Shown here: positions 42,924-54,408 of the stretch, piece by piece
Layout of the letters: the number at the start of each line of letters is the position of its first letter
How positions within the stretch are numbered: the first letter of the stretch is position 1
DNA from: Tethya wilhelma
Taxonomy: Eukaryota; Porifera; Demospongiae; Tethyida; Tethyidae
Length of the DNA: 64,000 nt
Reading direction: 5' to 3'
Assembly (NCBI GenBank): GCA_964030475.1
Contig: CAXIPT010000002.1
Location: forward strand, 20,360,369 to 20,424,368
Notes under the pieces: model-generated
The model's database searches: none
Told to the model about the DNA's origin: nothing
The model's input: only the letters and a program-made list of their open reading frames with translations
Position numbers and translations under genes: made by a program

Positions 42924-45900
42924 CTCGGTGGTCTCATTCCACCTCCTCTCTCCATCACGCCAGGACCATATCCACCCATCCCCGGGTTGAACCCACCTAC
43001 ACAATCAATGGTACACGTGTGTGTGTGTGCGTGTAATGCATGAAAAGAAAGCAATCAACACAGTCATCAGGCTCAAAGATCTTGGCAGCTGCTACTGCCA
43101 ACACAGATAAATGACTTGGAGGATTGTGAGAACAAGGTATACAGATGAAAGCTAAGAAGGTACTGGCCAAACAAAACAAATGAACCATTCAGGAATAAAC
43201 ACTACATGTGTACAAGTACATAATATCAAGAGGTATAAGGATACTGACCTCGGCCAAACATCATCATCTGTCCCCTCTGATTCCAGCCCCCTCTGCCCCC
43301 CATGCCAGGGCCCCCTGGGGAGTAGTCATCGGCACCGGGGGTCTTTGGAGTGCTGGAGAGGCCAGTTGAACTGACAGTGGCCTCTAGGGGCATGGGACGA
43401 CCAGTGTCTCTGAGATAGTTGTTGAAGAACTCACTCTGAAGTTCAAACAAGAAGATTGCAATTGTTAGCTGGTGACCTGGTATGCTCATACTGTATAGCC
43501 AGAAATATTGACAGAGATTTTAGTTAATGGTTTAATGGTCCAAGTCTAAATCATCATATTTAAGTCGGTCAATATTTTCAAAGTTGGCCACCAAAATATT
43601 GTGTGCGTGTACTACACACGTATAATGCAAATTGTAAAATTCATTTAGTGTGTTCTAGCAGAGCAAACTGTCAATATTTCCGGCTATATATTATAATTAA
43701 TGCATGCAAAACGTAGAACAGTGTTTCAGTTTCAATTGACAACAATCTACGATGACAATGGTAGTACTCCGGCCAGCTCCGAGAGTGACACACATACATA
43801 ATGTGACATAATCATTGCAATGTTTGGTGAACACTTGATAGCACTCATGTAGTAACTAACAGGAATAAAACAAAATGGTTGAGTTGATTGAAACATGAGA
43901 TGACAGTTGAATTGTGACAAAAAATTGAAAACACTTTACTCATGATAGACAGACACTGGTTTGACATCTTGAAAAGAAGGAGCTATACAGCTAAGACACT
44001 TCTCAACGTCCAGCTTCCCTCTGCTGCCACACGGCTCTGAACACTGTGTCAGTCCACAGTAGCTATCCACCATCTCATCTTGGACTCTCCTCACAACATA
44101 GTCAATAAGAGAGACAACGTTGACAGGAGACTCATGGTCTTGAGCTGGGTTGAACCTTTCTCTCTCTGACACTGGTTTGAGTGGGACATTCATCTCTCTT
44201 GGAGTAGCAGCATCATGGAGAGAGGACAATGACTCCTTCTCCACAAGAATCTTCTCTGAACTATTCTTCTTCTCTCTCCCACTGCTTGATGGTTTGAGGG
44301 GACTGGCTGGGAGCTGCTCACCATCATCAGCTGGTAGATTTGTGCTTGATTCTGGCACCAAGTTTTCTTCCACATAGTCATTCTTATAGAGCTGTACTGC
44401 TGGAGTGCTACTGGTAGTTCTCAACAAGCTACTCCCTAGTACTGAGAGCAATATTACTAATGCCTTGCAACAAGCCATAGTCACAGTACAGTCTCTCTCT
44501 CTGACAGTGTAACTACGCGAGTATGCTGCAAGAATTGTTTGCGCTGCACATTGGAATTTCAACTACGCATGCATTGTGGTTAATCGTGTAAACAGAGCTA
44601 GCATAGGGAGGTCCCACACAACCACAACTACAAGATCCTCCCACTACCATATTACAGCTATATATAGCTTGCAATAACTTCCAATTATTCAGTTATGTAC
44701 AAGCACACCGCAATGTTTCCAGACTCTCCTCCTTATACAACTTTTTTTTTTTTGGATCTTTGTGTTTTCCCTGACTGTATTGTGGCCATGGGCATTCATG
44801 GCCACACAATGTACAAGGAGGAGAGCCTGCTAACCTAGAGCTGCAGCTAGCCAAAGCTCTGCCTCTGCACACACACACACACACACCTCTTGTCTGACAG
44901 CTTCCACTTTATCCAAGTGTTTGTTGAAGATGTGTTTCTTTACAAACTCGGGACCTTTGAACTTCTTTCCACTCAGAGGACAGAGGTACTTGTTCTCTGA
45001 GAGCTTCTGAGTGTTGAGTTCAATGAACCGTTCAACTTCAGTGCAAAGGAGTCAAGGAATAAATAAGAATTGGCAAGAAGAAATGAACAGAAAATATTCA
45101 AGAACAATCACTGTTTCTGTCTGTGTTTAGGCATGATTGTGTGTGTGTGTGTGTGTGTGTACACATTCCCAGCCAATATTGTCGACAATATTGAAATTAA
45201 CAGTAGCACAATGCAAACAGACATCTGAAAACAAAGGCCTTAAGAAATTCAAAACAAAAGCCACACTAGGACCACGAGTGGCAGGTGAGGATATGAATCA
45301 GCATCCTTCATGCCGTACTTCTCCATGTCAGAGTCAGAGAGAAGCTTCTTAGGTTCCAACAGAGGCTTCACCTTTGACTCCATCCCCTCAATGTACTCTG
45401 ACACTGAACAAACACAGAGACAAAGAGAGAAGATATGTACTGTAGAGACTGTATCTAATATTTCCAGCCCCTGCTGTTCCACTAGTCTATTCAGTTAGAT
45501 GCTTTTTTTCTATCTACAAAAGTGTTGCATGTCAGGGGTAGAAAAAAGGTCTTGACTGCTGTTCCACTGACCTTCATCTGCAGTGACAGTGGCTGTCTTC
45601 TTGGGCCTCACAGTGAAGATGCCCAGCCTGCAGGGCATGCAGTCCTCCGTAGGGAACAGTGCCGTGTTGTAGTAGTCCAGAGAGTGGACGATTCGAAGGT
45701 ACCACACAAGATGGTCCAGGGCCTAAAAGTAGAGTCAGTCAAATTATCAAACCATTGCTCACAGCTCTCCTCACAGCAGCTGCCTCACCCTGGCCTTGTC
45801 TGAGGTGCTGTCGATGGCCTCAGTGCCTGGATCGTTGATGGCACCTTCTTCATCCTCACCACCACCAGTCACCATGGCAACAGGCTCCTCCCCTTCAGTC

Positions 45901-47509
45901 AGCAGGGATTCAGAAATTTCCAAAACTGGATTCTGTTGTGAATTCTGTAAAGTAGACGTGGTCATTATTTTTAAGAGTAGTGACAAAAAAAAAGCCTTCT
46001 CTGGACATTACAGTAGTCACCTCCTCAGTTTGAGCATGCTCCCAGAGCTTGTACTTCTCATCAAAATACCTTGAGTGTGTGCATAACATGAACACACCAA
46101 ATATCAACAGTGTAACAGTGGTAAGGTCAGTAGAGGCTTAGAATCATACATACTTGACAAGTTTCACCAGCTGCTGGAGGTCACTGTGGAACCCCTTCTT
46201 GGTACAGGCAGCCTGAGAGCCAGAGGCGTGCTTCACTCTGCGAGTTAGCTCCCTATTGACCATACAACTCAGTTGAACTTCTTCGAACTAGAGAGAGAGA
46301 AAAAAGAAAGAGTTGTGTGTGTGTGAATGTAGCTGGGAAGGCCATAGTCTCACCTTGGTAGTGGAGAGTCGCCCAGAGACCTCCTTGATGTTGCTATCAT
46401 TGGTGTATGTCACCCAGCCTCGACGCTGGTACCTGGGCACCACAGAAGAGGCAGTTCACACTCACAATGAATGACCATGAACATGAACAGTAACATACTC
46501 TTTTTCTGGATTTGGTTCAGCAAATGCAATCCTCAGATAACCGGGGATGGTTCTGCAAACCTACAAAATAAAAAAAGGAGAGAGAGATGAGGCCATTATC
46601 GATACAGACCATCATGGTCTCACATCAATAATGTCCTGGGTTTTAATCTTGGGAGGAACTTGACGTATGTAGACAGATTGGGTAAGGTGCAAAGGTCGTG
46701 GACCAGTGGAACCACTCTGCTCCTGATCTCCTGTGGATTGACCTTCAACCTTTCCCACGTCAGTATCCATTCCTAACGACAATAAGTGTCACCATTTTAA
46801 CGTTTACATTTCCTTTGGATTCTCACCTTCTTTGCTTTCATCCTCGCCATCTGTGGACTTCTACACGACAAATAAGAATAGGTAGATAATAATTATTATA
46901 GGGAGTACCCACAAACACCAAGGCACTTGACTTACCTCAGCTTCTTTTTGCCCATTTCCTTCTGTCAACAAAAAAAAGACCACTTGTCATCTCAAACACT
47001 ACCAACAGCACCATCATTGGTTACCTTTACTCTTAGCACTCTTCTCTTTCTTCTTTGATTCCTCCCCATTGGCGGAGCTCTGCTTCTGGTCCAGAGAAAG
47101 AAGGTCGTGTTCACTGCCTCCCTCCATGAAGATGATGGCTGCAAGAAACACACACTGAGGTGAATGATGAATACAATGTAGTAGCTGCTAGATCAGAGGA
47201 CATGTATACAGCTATTCTGCTTATTTTTAGAAATGTAGCTATAAAGGAGCTATAGTTCTTTGCCTAGCTGCAACAACCAAACAGTTGGATTCACCTGCAT
47301 CCATTGCTCGGATGATCTGGTCACTGTTCTCCTGAGAGAGAGGAGCCTGGTCCAGCAGACCAGAGTTGAGGAGAGATAGAAAGGCATTCACTCTGGACTT
47401 GAGGTGAACTGCTGACATCTGCTCTGCTTCCTGCATTTGTTTTGGGTGGTACTTGGACATGAACCTGGAGCGAAGGGACAGCAACCAAATGGAGGATGGA
47501 CTACTGTGT

Positions 47510-47558
<49 letters not shown>

Positions 47559-48944
47559 AATCAGCTACATATAGCTACTACAATACAAAGCTGTTAGTAG
47601 TGCAATTCAACACAAGCAAAGAAAATACAAATTCATAAATACAATACAATTACATCACTAACTTACCACCTACAGTACCAGCACCCATCTCACATGCAAC
47701 CAATCCTTACATACCACCTCCCATAGAGAGGAGCCTGGAGGATGCCTACTAGCTACCTACGTGACCAGAGTGAGGTCAACAATTAGAGACTAGTGTACCA
47801 GCTCAGTTTTGGCCAGTCTAGAAACGATGTGGCTAAGTTTAAAATGAATACTAGCTTTGCATGAGCAGAAATAGCTGTAAAGGAACATAACACATCTCAC
47901 AACAGCAACTTTTGCAGACACTACATAAAAACAATGCTGGGGATAAAACCCTGCAGTCAATATGACCTACTAGGTGTTGAGTTGTACGTGCCAAAACATT
48001 CAGAGAACGTACCAATCCTCTTCTTTGTGCTGTTCAAAGAACTCCTCAATTTGCTTTCTCTGGAAATCAGCTTTATACTCATTGTAGCGAGAGAGAGCAT
48101 CTTCCACATCAATACTGTCGTCTTCTTGGGCCAGGAACTGCTTGAAGGTGAGCATGGCGTGCTTGGAGGAGCTGTGACCAACCCTTCTCATCCCTGGAGA
48201 GTCATCAGACATCCTGTGTGAACGAGTGAGATGTAGGTCATCATCAACAACAAGGAGTGCTAGACTCCTACCCTGGTGCTAGTGGCATTTGGTGGTGAGG
48301 GGTGGAGCCCATGTCGTGATGCATGGGCCAGGGAGCTGGTCTCATACCATAGGGTGACATCATACCAGGAAACTCGGGGAAACCCCTAGACAGACAAACA
48401 AATTACATACACGTGTGTGACATCATCAAACTAGAAATGATTCAAAACTGAAAGCATGGCTAATATTTACCATATAGCCTGAAATATTGATGGGGATTTT
48501 AATTCGACGGTCATGATCAAATTTTGGCTGCCACTATGCACACACACCAATCGTTAAATTCAAATTTGTCTATCTTTATATTACATTTATGGAGCAAATC
48601 GGTAAACGTTTTTGACCAATATTTCCGGCTACACACAGACAGTATGCTAATATTGAACAGTTCACAACATACCACGGTTCCCTCCTCATTCTCTTAGCGG
48701 GAGGGGGGCTCCAATCTCTCTCCCCCCTGCTGTACCCACCGCCAGACGAGTAACGCCTCTTCCCTCCTTCATCGTCGTAGTCGTCCCGAGGCCTCCTCCG
48801 CCCAGAATCAAAGTCATCACGCCAACCTCTTTTCTCTCGGTAATCTCCACGACCTTTACCCTTGTCTCCACCGTAATCATACCTCTCTCGTCTGAATTTG
48901 TCTCTGCTACGGCCTCTGTCGTGTTCTTCATCACTATCCGCCAT
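42924..48944 (-). CDS. SRRT: SRRT/ARS2 (Serrate) orthologue, all but the last exon
   Basis: ATG 48944 opens [20 protein letters not shown] and an RS/RG-rich region, as in vertebrate ARS2. Later exons give [54 protein letters not shown], the RRM-like block ([33 protein letters not shown]), [14 protein letters not shown], the zinc-finger region [20 protein letters not shown] and a Gly/Pro/Met-rich tail ending at 42924 ([20 protein letters not shown]). ARS2 couples the nuclear cap-binding complex to RNA processing and decay and to miRNA biogenesis. About 17 exons with short introns are visible; not every border was fixed. A (GA)n run (47513-47551) and two family C elements lie in introns, and one larger intron holds a secreted-protein gene. 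It is head-to-head with TMEM50 (165 bp apart). Confidence 0.92.
43494..43688. repeat. family C foldback element, copy 1
   Basis: Ends TATAGCCAGAAATATTGACA and TGTCAATATTTCCGGCTATA are inverted repeats. A related copy lies at 48473-48632; both are in SRRT introns. Confidence 0.75.
43936..44478 (-). CDS. secreted protein with CX4C...CX2C module, nested in an SRRT intron
   Basis: A single exon codes for 180 residues from ATG 44478. The signal peptide is [21 protein letters not shown] Ser/Lys/Glu-rich disordered region follows ([15 protein letters not shown]). Next is a predicted amphipathic helix ([20 protein letters not shown]) leading directly into CGLTQC, an extra Cys, and CLSC near the C-terminus. 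Helix then CX4C then CX2C is the same order as in the three small secreted proteins at 60-63 kb, which suggests a distant relative; this is inferred from pattern only. It lacks the P-x-I-P tail of the other three. It runs on the same strand as SRRT but is not spliced to it. No known family is recognised. A TATATATAG stretch near 44660 could be its promoter. Confidence 0.7.
   Translation of the reverse strand: MACCKALVILLSVLGSSLLRTTSSTPAVQLYKNDYVEENLVPESSTNLPADDGEQLPASPLKPSSSGREKKNSSEKILVEKESLSSLHDAATPREMNVPLKPVSERERFNPAQDHESPVNVVSLIDYVVRRVQDEMVDSYCGLTQCSEPCGSRGKLDVEKCLSCIAPSFQDVKPVSVYHE
48473..48632. repeat. family C foldback element, copy 2
   Basis: Ends TATAGCCTGAAATATTGATG and CAATATTTCCGGCTA; diverged inside from the 43494 copy. 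Confidence 0.65.
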
Positions 48945-49109
48945 GTTCGATGGTTCGATCTTTGCCCGCCACGTGCTCGTTCGACCTTTGACCTCTGACC
49001 TTCCAAATGATATCATGTGACTGTCACGAGGTATACCACTATGAGTAAACAGTGCACAGTCAGCAAAAAAAAAAGTCCTGTGAGGTGATCAAGAGAGACT
49101 AATTTCGTC
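48945..49109. promoter_or_regulatory. divergent promoter, SRRT / TMEM50
   Basis: 165 bp between opposing start codons. Contains CACGTG at about 48970 and tandem TGACCTCTGACC repeats. No TATA box. Confidence 0.45.
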
Positions 49110-50515
49110 ATGAGTGGTTGTCTGGATAGAGTGAGCTGTGGCTGTGATTGGCTAGAGCCAGTTAAAGAATGGATACAACCCAAGAGGAATATGTTTGCTT
49201 CCATTGTTTCAGGAACGTTGGTTAGTGTACAGTTTATATGTAAAGTTGTGTGATGATCATACTAATTTTATGTCATGTGATCAAGCCATTGTTAATGCGT
49301 ACCCCAGAAGATTATTAAGCCAAGATATGTGAACAGTAGTGATAAATCAAGTGATCAACATTGATGTCACAATGTTCGATATTTTGTACAGTTTGCGCTA
49401 GGCTGGTGGGTGGTGATTGATGCCTGTGCTGAGTACGCTGCACCAATATACACAGCTTATCACATCTGTGGGATATTTTCAACCATTGCATTGTTGATGT
49501 GAGTTGACAATTTCGTACATCACACAAAACACTCCCCCCCCCCTCCCCCCTCCAAGTGTTATAAGTTGTACGCCCATCCAGGATCAATGCAATATCTACT
49601 GGTCAGGTGACTGGAGACACATACACGGAGGGGTGTCTAGGGAGAAGAGGTGCCAGAGCGTGGTTGTTTGTTGGCTTCGTGTTTGCCTTTGGAGGACTCA
49701 TTGGTTCCTTGTGGATCTTTATCCAGCAGTTCCTTGTCCCTGGTGAGTGTGTTGCTAGACCTAATTTCAAGCCATTGCGGAGCTCTTGTAATCAAGTGTG
49801 TATGGTGTGCTATGGTGCCACTCCCTATAGCTGTTACCACGGATACCAGCCCTCATCATGATGACCCAGGCAGTGGGGTTGCCCCCACTAATAGCAGCAC
49901 TAATGGCACAGTTGCTCCCACTCAAGGTCTCCCTCCATGCTTCCCTTGTTGGTGGCAAGGAGTTGCTTTCTTTGCTCAAAACTTGCTCATCTTCTTGAGG
50001 TAAAGTTGCAATACCAGTGACCAGTGAACAGGATCATGCACCTAAAGTATTCTTGTTTGTGCAATGTAGCCTAGTAAACCAGGCCCTCCCCTCTCCTGTG
50101 CTGTATATTGGTACCGTGCTTAGCAATAAGCATATAACGGGGAAGGCCTGGTTTACGAGGTTATGCGCAATGAACTTAAGTGGGTGTGGCCTGTTGTGGG
50201 TGAGGTCCAGCCTCTCTCATGTTGTGCACCTGGGCAGTGTTCCCTCTGTGTCTAAACATGACAACATGCGTGTACACTTTAGCACACATGTTCTTTATAA
50301 TATTAACCTCTAACAATTTGATGGTTGACCAGCTCTTATACTATGTAAGCATGAATAACTAAACCGCATGACTGTTTGTTGATCCGACAGTGAACCGTCA
50401 GTGTACATGTGTTGCTTACTGTCTCTTACATAATGATTATAAGTGTTTTGTGTCTATTTCTACATCTAGTACTCTTGTTTTCAAGTTTGGTCGCACAGAA
50501 GAGGAGGTCTGGTAG
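49110..50515 (+). CDS. TMEM50A: TMEM50 family four-pass membrane protein
   Basis: Exons 49110-49220, 49392-49498, 49582-49742, 49831-49999 and 50470-50515 join in phase to 197 residues (human TMEM50A 157). It shares with TMEM50A/B the MSGCLDRVSCGCDWLEP start, FALGWWVVIDACAEYAAP, YHICGIFSTIALLMINAIST, GQVTGDTYTEGCLGRRGARA, WLFVGFVFAFGGLIGSLWIF and the C-terminal LVFKFGRTEEEVW. Four membrane helices are visible. Between helices 3 and 4 there is an extra stretch of about 35 residues, Ser/Thr/Pro-rich with NSS and NGT glycosylation sites, absent from the vertebrate proteins. The function is poorly known (ER/endosomal membrane). TMEM50A and TMEM50B are vertebrate paralogues, so the symbol is nominal. 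Confidence 0.9.
50071..50160. repeat. family D foldback element, full copy
   Basis: CTAGTAAACCAGGCCCTCCC at the left and GGAAGGCCTGGTTTACGAGG at the right are inverted repeats. It lies in the last TMEM50 intron. Confidence 0.8.
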
Positions 50516-51498
50516 CTTGGAACTTGTGTCAACATGAGACAACAACTTTATAGCATGTCCTACTCCTAATCACCTACATTGTACGTATCTAGTCAGTTGT
50601 TTGTGTGTATGTGTACATGTAAACTTAATTCTGTTCATCTCAAGTACTGTATGCAATGTTACTGATAATGATTTTATTATCTCTGGCCAGCCAGTTTTTT
50701 TTTTCCTTTTTTCCCTTAATTGTCTCTTGATTGCAATAATGTCCAGGATTTAAGCTTGATCAAATTTTCTCCAAAGCTTCAGAGTGCTATCAAATCCACA
50801 CGATATCAGCACACCCAGCTCCTCACAGAAATGAATGTCTCTCTGCGTGTATGTGTATGTATGAATCAAGAGAGCTCATCGATAAAAATTGTACGAAAAT
50901 TTAGTCGCATAATTATGCTAGCCAAATTACATCTAATGCCTGAAGGCAAAGACTTTGATAAAAATCTTAGTATATACCCTCCTGTGGTTTTTCTTATATA
51001 GTAGCCTTTGGGCTGAATTTATTACCCTTAGGCTACGATCTAAACAAGTTTTAAAGACAAAACCCCCCCTCAAAACTTCATCTCTAGCTATATTGACATA
51101 GAGCAACGTCTTTGTGAGATTGTGTGGGCAGCTCAAATTTCATAATAGACACTGTAATAAACCACAGCACCATTGTGATTGCAACCTATGGACCATGCCA
51201 TAACAAGTTTTACTCACTCCAGTTTAATATATCAATTTTATGGCCATGCATGTGTACACATGGAGATGCAAACCAAACATTTGAATAGGATTTATAAATA
51301 TCATCAAGTAAAATACTGCACAGCAGTATATAAATATTGGTTGAGAACAGTAAATGTGGTGATTTGGAATGAAATATTAAATAAAACCTGTGACTGATCA
51401 TGCATGGATGATGCTGAGAGAGTTAGGGTATCATGATAATGAGGCAGGTGACATACAAACAAACAAACAAACATGGAAGATTGTGTCCTTGCATTTGA
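50516..51498. other. TMEM50 3' UTR and intergenic
   Basis: AT-rich, with no exon recognised. Confidence 0.5.
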
Positions 51499-52293
51499 CT
51501 AGCAATGCACTAGTCTCGATCCACAAAGAGAGCAGCAATTGTTCTGTTTTTCGTCTTTCCTTGGAACATAACGGCAAGCAGAGCAACAAATACGATACTT
51601 TCTCAATCGAATGCCACACGCATTACAATATGGAGTGCCATCCTCTGAATCTCTCCACAGAGGAGTCTTCTTTGTCTTACACGACACACAAGCCTTCACC
51701 CTCGGTGCTGCTTGCTGTTGGACGGCACGATTGCAGTGCAGCAGTGGTTGGCTACTAGACTCTCTGTCTAAACTAGTTGTTGCTGGTTCAGTGAAGGAGG
51801 GGGAGTAAGGTGGTGAGAGGAAGGAAGCGTCGTTCAACTGGGATCTCTCCATTTCATCATCTGCATCAGTACTATTATAGTAGGATAGGGGGAAACTGCA
51901 AATGAGCTTACGATTAACACTGCTGTAGTGGTGTGCACCAGTATGAAGTGAGAGTGGTCTCTTTCGTTTTCTTATGTCAAGATCTACGTGTTCAAGTGGC
52001 TCACACACATCCCACAGTCTCCTCTTGACCCTTTTCCTTCCAATTGCACTTGAATTGATAGCCAGTGATGGAGTGGAACCGTTCCTTTGAGGTAGCTGCA
52101 GTTCAAAATTTATCACAGCAGAGTTTGATTCCAGTCTATCCAGTTGTTTGGTGGGTGTCTGTACAGGACTTCTTGATCTGCGTTTCTTCAGCATTGGAGG
52201 TTGGTTGTTCCACAAGGCCTCGCTCCCTTTAGGAGTTGGAGGCGGTGTGTCCAGCTGGACAGCTGCTACGGCTGCTGTGTGTGCTGAGATCAT
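51499..52293 (-). CDS. GATA-type zinc-finger protein
   Basis: A single exon codes for 264 residues from ATG 52293. The first 190 residues are Ser/Pro-rich with basic nuclear-localisation-like patches (LKKRRSRSP, GRKRVKRRL, RKRKRP). Residues about 205-235 form one GATA finger, CVSCKTKKTPLWR ... YCNACGIRLRKYR, with the animal CX2CX17CX2C spacing. It is followed at once by two further CxxC pairs (CCSACRY, CCSLCGS), perhaps a second small zinc site ending the protein. Metazoan GATA1-6 factors normally have two GATA fingers; this has one plus a degenerate C-terminal pair, so the orthology is uncertain (single-finger GATA, ZGLP1- or GATAD-like). A sequence-specific DNA-binding regulator is likely. 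Confidence 0.82.
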   Translation of the reverse strand: MISAHTAAVAAVQLDTPPPTPKGSEALWNNQPPMLKKRRSRSPVQTPTKQLDRLESNSAVINFELQLPQRNGSTPSLAINSSAIGRKRVKRRLWDVCEPLEHVDLDIRKRKRPLSLHTGAHHYSSVNRKLICSFPLSYYNSTDADDEMERSQLNDASFLSPPYSPSFTEPATTSLDRESSSQPLLHCNRAVQQQAAPRVKACVSCKTKKTPLWRDSEDGTPYCNACGIRLRKYRICCSACRYVPRKDEKQNNCCSLCGSRLVHC

Positions 52294-52311
52294 CTTTCAT
52301 CAGCTGAACGA

Positions 52312-53106
52312 TCAAACCGTGCGCCAGGCGCTGTAAGATATCAGTGAGCGGGGAGAAAGGGAGTCCAACGACTTGGAGGTAGTTTGAAGCTCCTTATGTG
52401 GACAAGAGATCTAGCCACGAGCTCAGAGCAGAGTTCACAAATTTATCAGCAACAAATTTTGCACGGTTGACATGGTCGCAAGCTGCACATGTACGTACGT
52501 ACATGCGCATGTAAAACGCATGTGTGACGTCAGTTTGCGTTTGCTGAAAGGTGCACGTGACTTGCTAACTTGCTACATTCTGTAGCTGTAGCTCAGGCTC
52601 TGAGCTCAGCAAATCTAGACAGTCTTAGTAGAGCATGCATTGAGTGAGCTCAGCTTAATCATGCATGGAAGCTGCTTACCACAATAGCAGTGTGGCCTTT
52701 CAATCTTGCAACAAGATTCATGCTTCTTATCTCCCACACACAAATGCTGTGATCCTGAGAGGTCTATAGTGAGAAAGTTCAAGTGTGATAGCCTAGAAAC
52801 CTGAACTGATTTTAAACTTTCTTACTCCATATATGTACTTCCCAGATGGGTCCCAGCAGTGTCTAGGTTGGCTGTACTCATCATTAATGGCACCGTAGAA
52901 GTTTGCAATCTAAAATCAAATCAAATGATCCGCATAGTTATTAGCTCTGTAGCTCACTCCCAGTGATGCATATTATAGTGCACACCTGCTTGCCAGTTTC
53001 CCAAGAATACAGGATAACCCTATCTTTATCTGCATTCAAGAACATGTACATAATTAGAACACAGCATTGTACTGAAGAGTTCACAATGGCTCGTACTTTG
53101 CGTGTG

Positions 53107-53171
<65 letters not shown>

Positions 53172-54243
53172 NCGTACACACACACACACACACACAGAGA
53201 GAGTACTAAGTTTTAGTACAGTGTCCATATCTAGGAATTAACGACAGCTCTAAAATTGTATTTCTGCATAGGGAGGGGGCGAATGGGTGGGGGGTGCTGA
53301 TTGTACAATTGAGCCTCAGGCATTCAAGAAACTTGCAAAATAATGCAAACATCATCAGTGTTATTCTACCCACCTCTTCTTGGGGTGGTAGTCCAGTGAT
53401 AGTATGGCTCCCTTGGATGGACGGTGTGTGCTGGCAATGGGAGTGATGGGAGGTGTGTCCACAGAGAGGGGGAGGAGCAAGTCAGCCTTGCCTAGCAACG
53501 CTTTTGATGTGGTGAATACAATGCCTGGAGCAACAATAGAAACACAGAGAGACAATATGTTCAACGGTGTCGCTACAAGATGTATGTACTAAGACTCAAT
53601 AGGTACATTCATGTCACATTGAACTATAGAGGTGCTTACTTCCATTTTCTGTCAGTTTAACTGTTAGTATGTTGTTTCCTTCACTGAGATCGTCAAAGGA
53701 ACGCCACAACTAGTCAGAGTTGAGATGATGGAGGTCACATTGGGGGATGACAAGTATAGTGCCACTAACCTGGTTCACATATTCACCATCACCACTAGGA
53801 AACTGAATGGAAAAATTACAGATCTAGAGTAATATTATGGTATAAGGTTGTATGTGTGTGTGTGAGGTACATACTAGATGTTCCACTGATATATCCCGTT
53901 CTTTTTTCTTTGCTTCTCTTGAAGCGTGTTCATCTGACAAATATGAAAGAGATCAGATCAATAAGCCACAGTTTATGTAGTATCATTTCCACATACCAAG
54001 TATATTTTGCAACTCTTCTGATCTTTGGGAGTCTGGCTTAAACCTTCTTCCACTAGTCAGTCAGGAGATTGTAGCAAAAAAAATTACATGATAAATAAAT
54101 TCCTTCTTTAATTTTGTGATACTCCAGTGTCCTAGTGCTCATCAAGAGACTTACCTCTCCTCCTTGAGGGAGGCTAGGGTGTTGGTGAAGCCTCTTTCGT
54201 GCAGATATTGGCAGATCAGTCTCACCACTTCTTGTTCATCCAT
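52312..54243 (-). CDS. LisH and WD40-repeat protein
   Basis: ATG 54243 opens a LisH motif (MDEQEVVRLICQYLHERGFT NTLASLKEE). Exons 54243-54155, 54052-53997, 53933-53875, about 53803-53771, 53708-53640, 53525-53372, 53033-52987, 52911-52826 and 52773-52682 follow. They give a basic linker and the start of a WD40 propeller (KGAILSLDYHPKKR, DKDRVILYSWETGKQ, RCWDPSGKYIYG, DHSICVWEIRSMNLVARLKG). A phase-0 exon at 52410-52312 could supply a short, non-WD C-terminus and stop just before the GATA gene. With this end the propeller is incomplete, which is odd: exons may be missing or the gene shortened. LisH-WD proteins act as dimeric adaptors in cytoskeletal, chromatin or ubiquitin-ligase complexes; I could not name the orthologue. 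The gene is head-to-head with RBBP8. Confidence 0.75.
53108..53196. repeat. (AC)n microsatellite
   Basis: AC run with one N at 53172, in an intron of the LisH/WD gene. Confidence 0.95.
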
Positions 54244-54408
54244 ATTGCAATTGATTGTGCTAGTGGGTGGGGCTCATTGGAGTTGGAACTCGACCAATCA
54301 GATAGCTATGTTTGTGTCACATGGTCATATTTGCTGATGTCAGCAATTTTTGATTCTGCAGCAGTGAAGACGAGTCCTGGATGAGAAGTGGCGGGAGGGC
54401 TCCCTGAG
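54244..54408. promoter_or_regulatory. divergent promoter, LisH-WD gene / RBBP8
   Basis: 165 bp between opposing start codons. Contains two CCAAT-type boxes in inverted form (ATTGG at 54278 and CCAAT at 54294). Confidence 0.45.
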
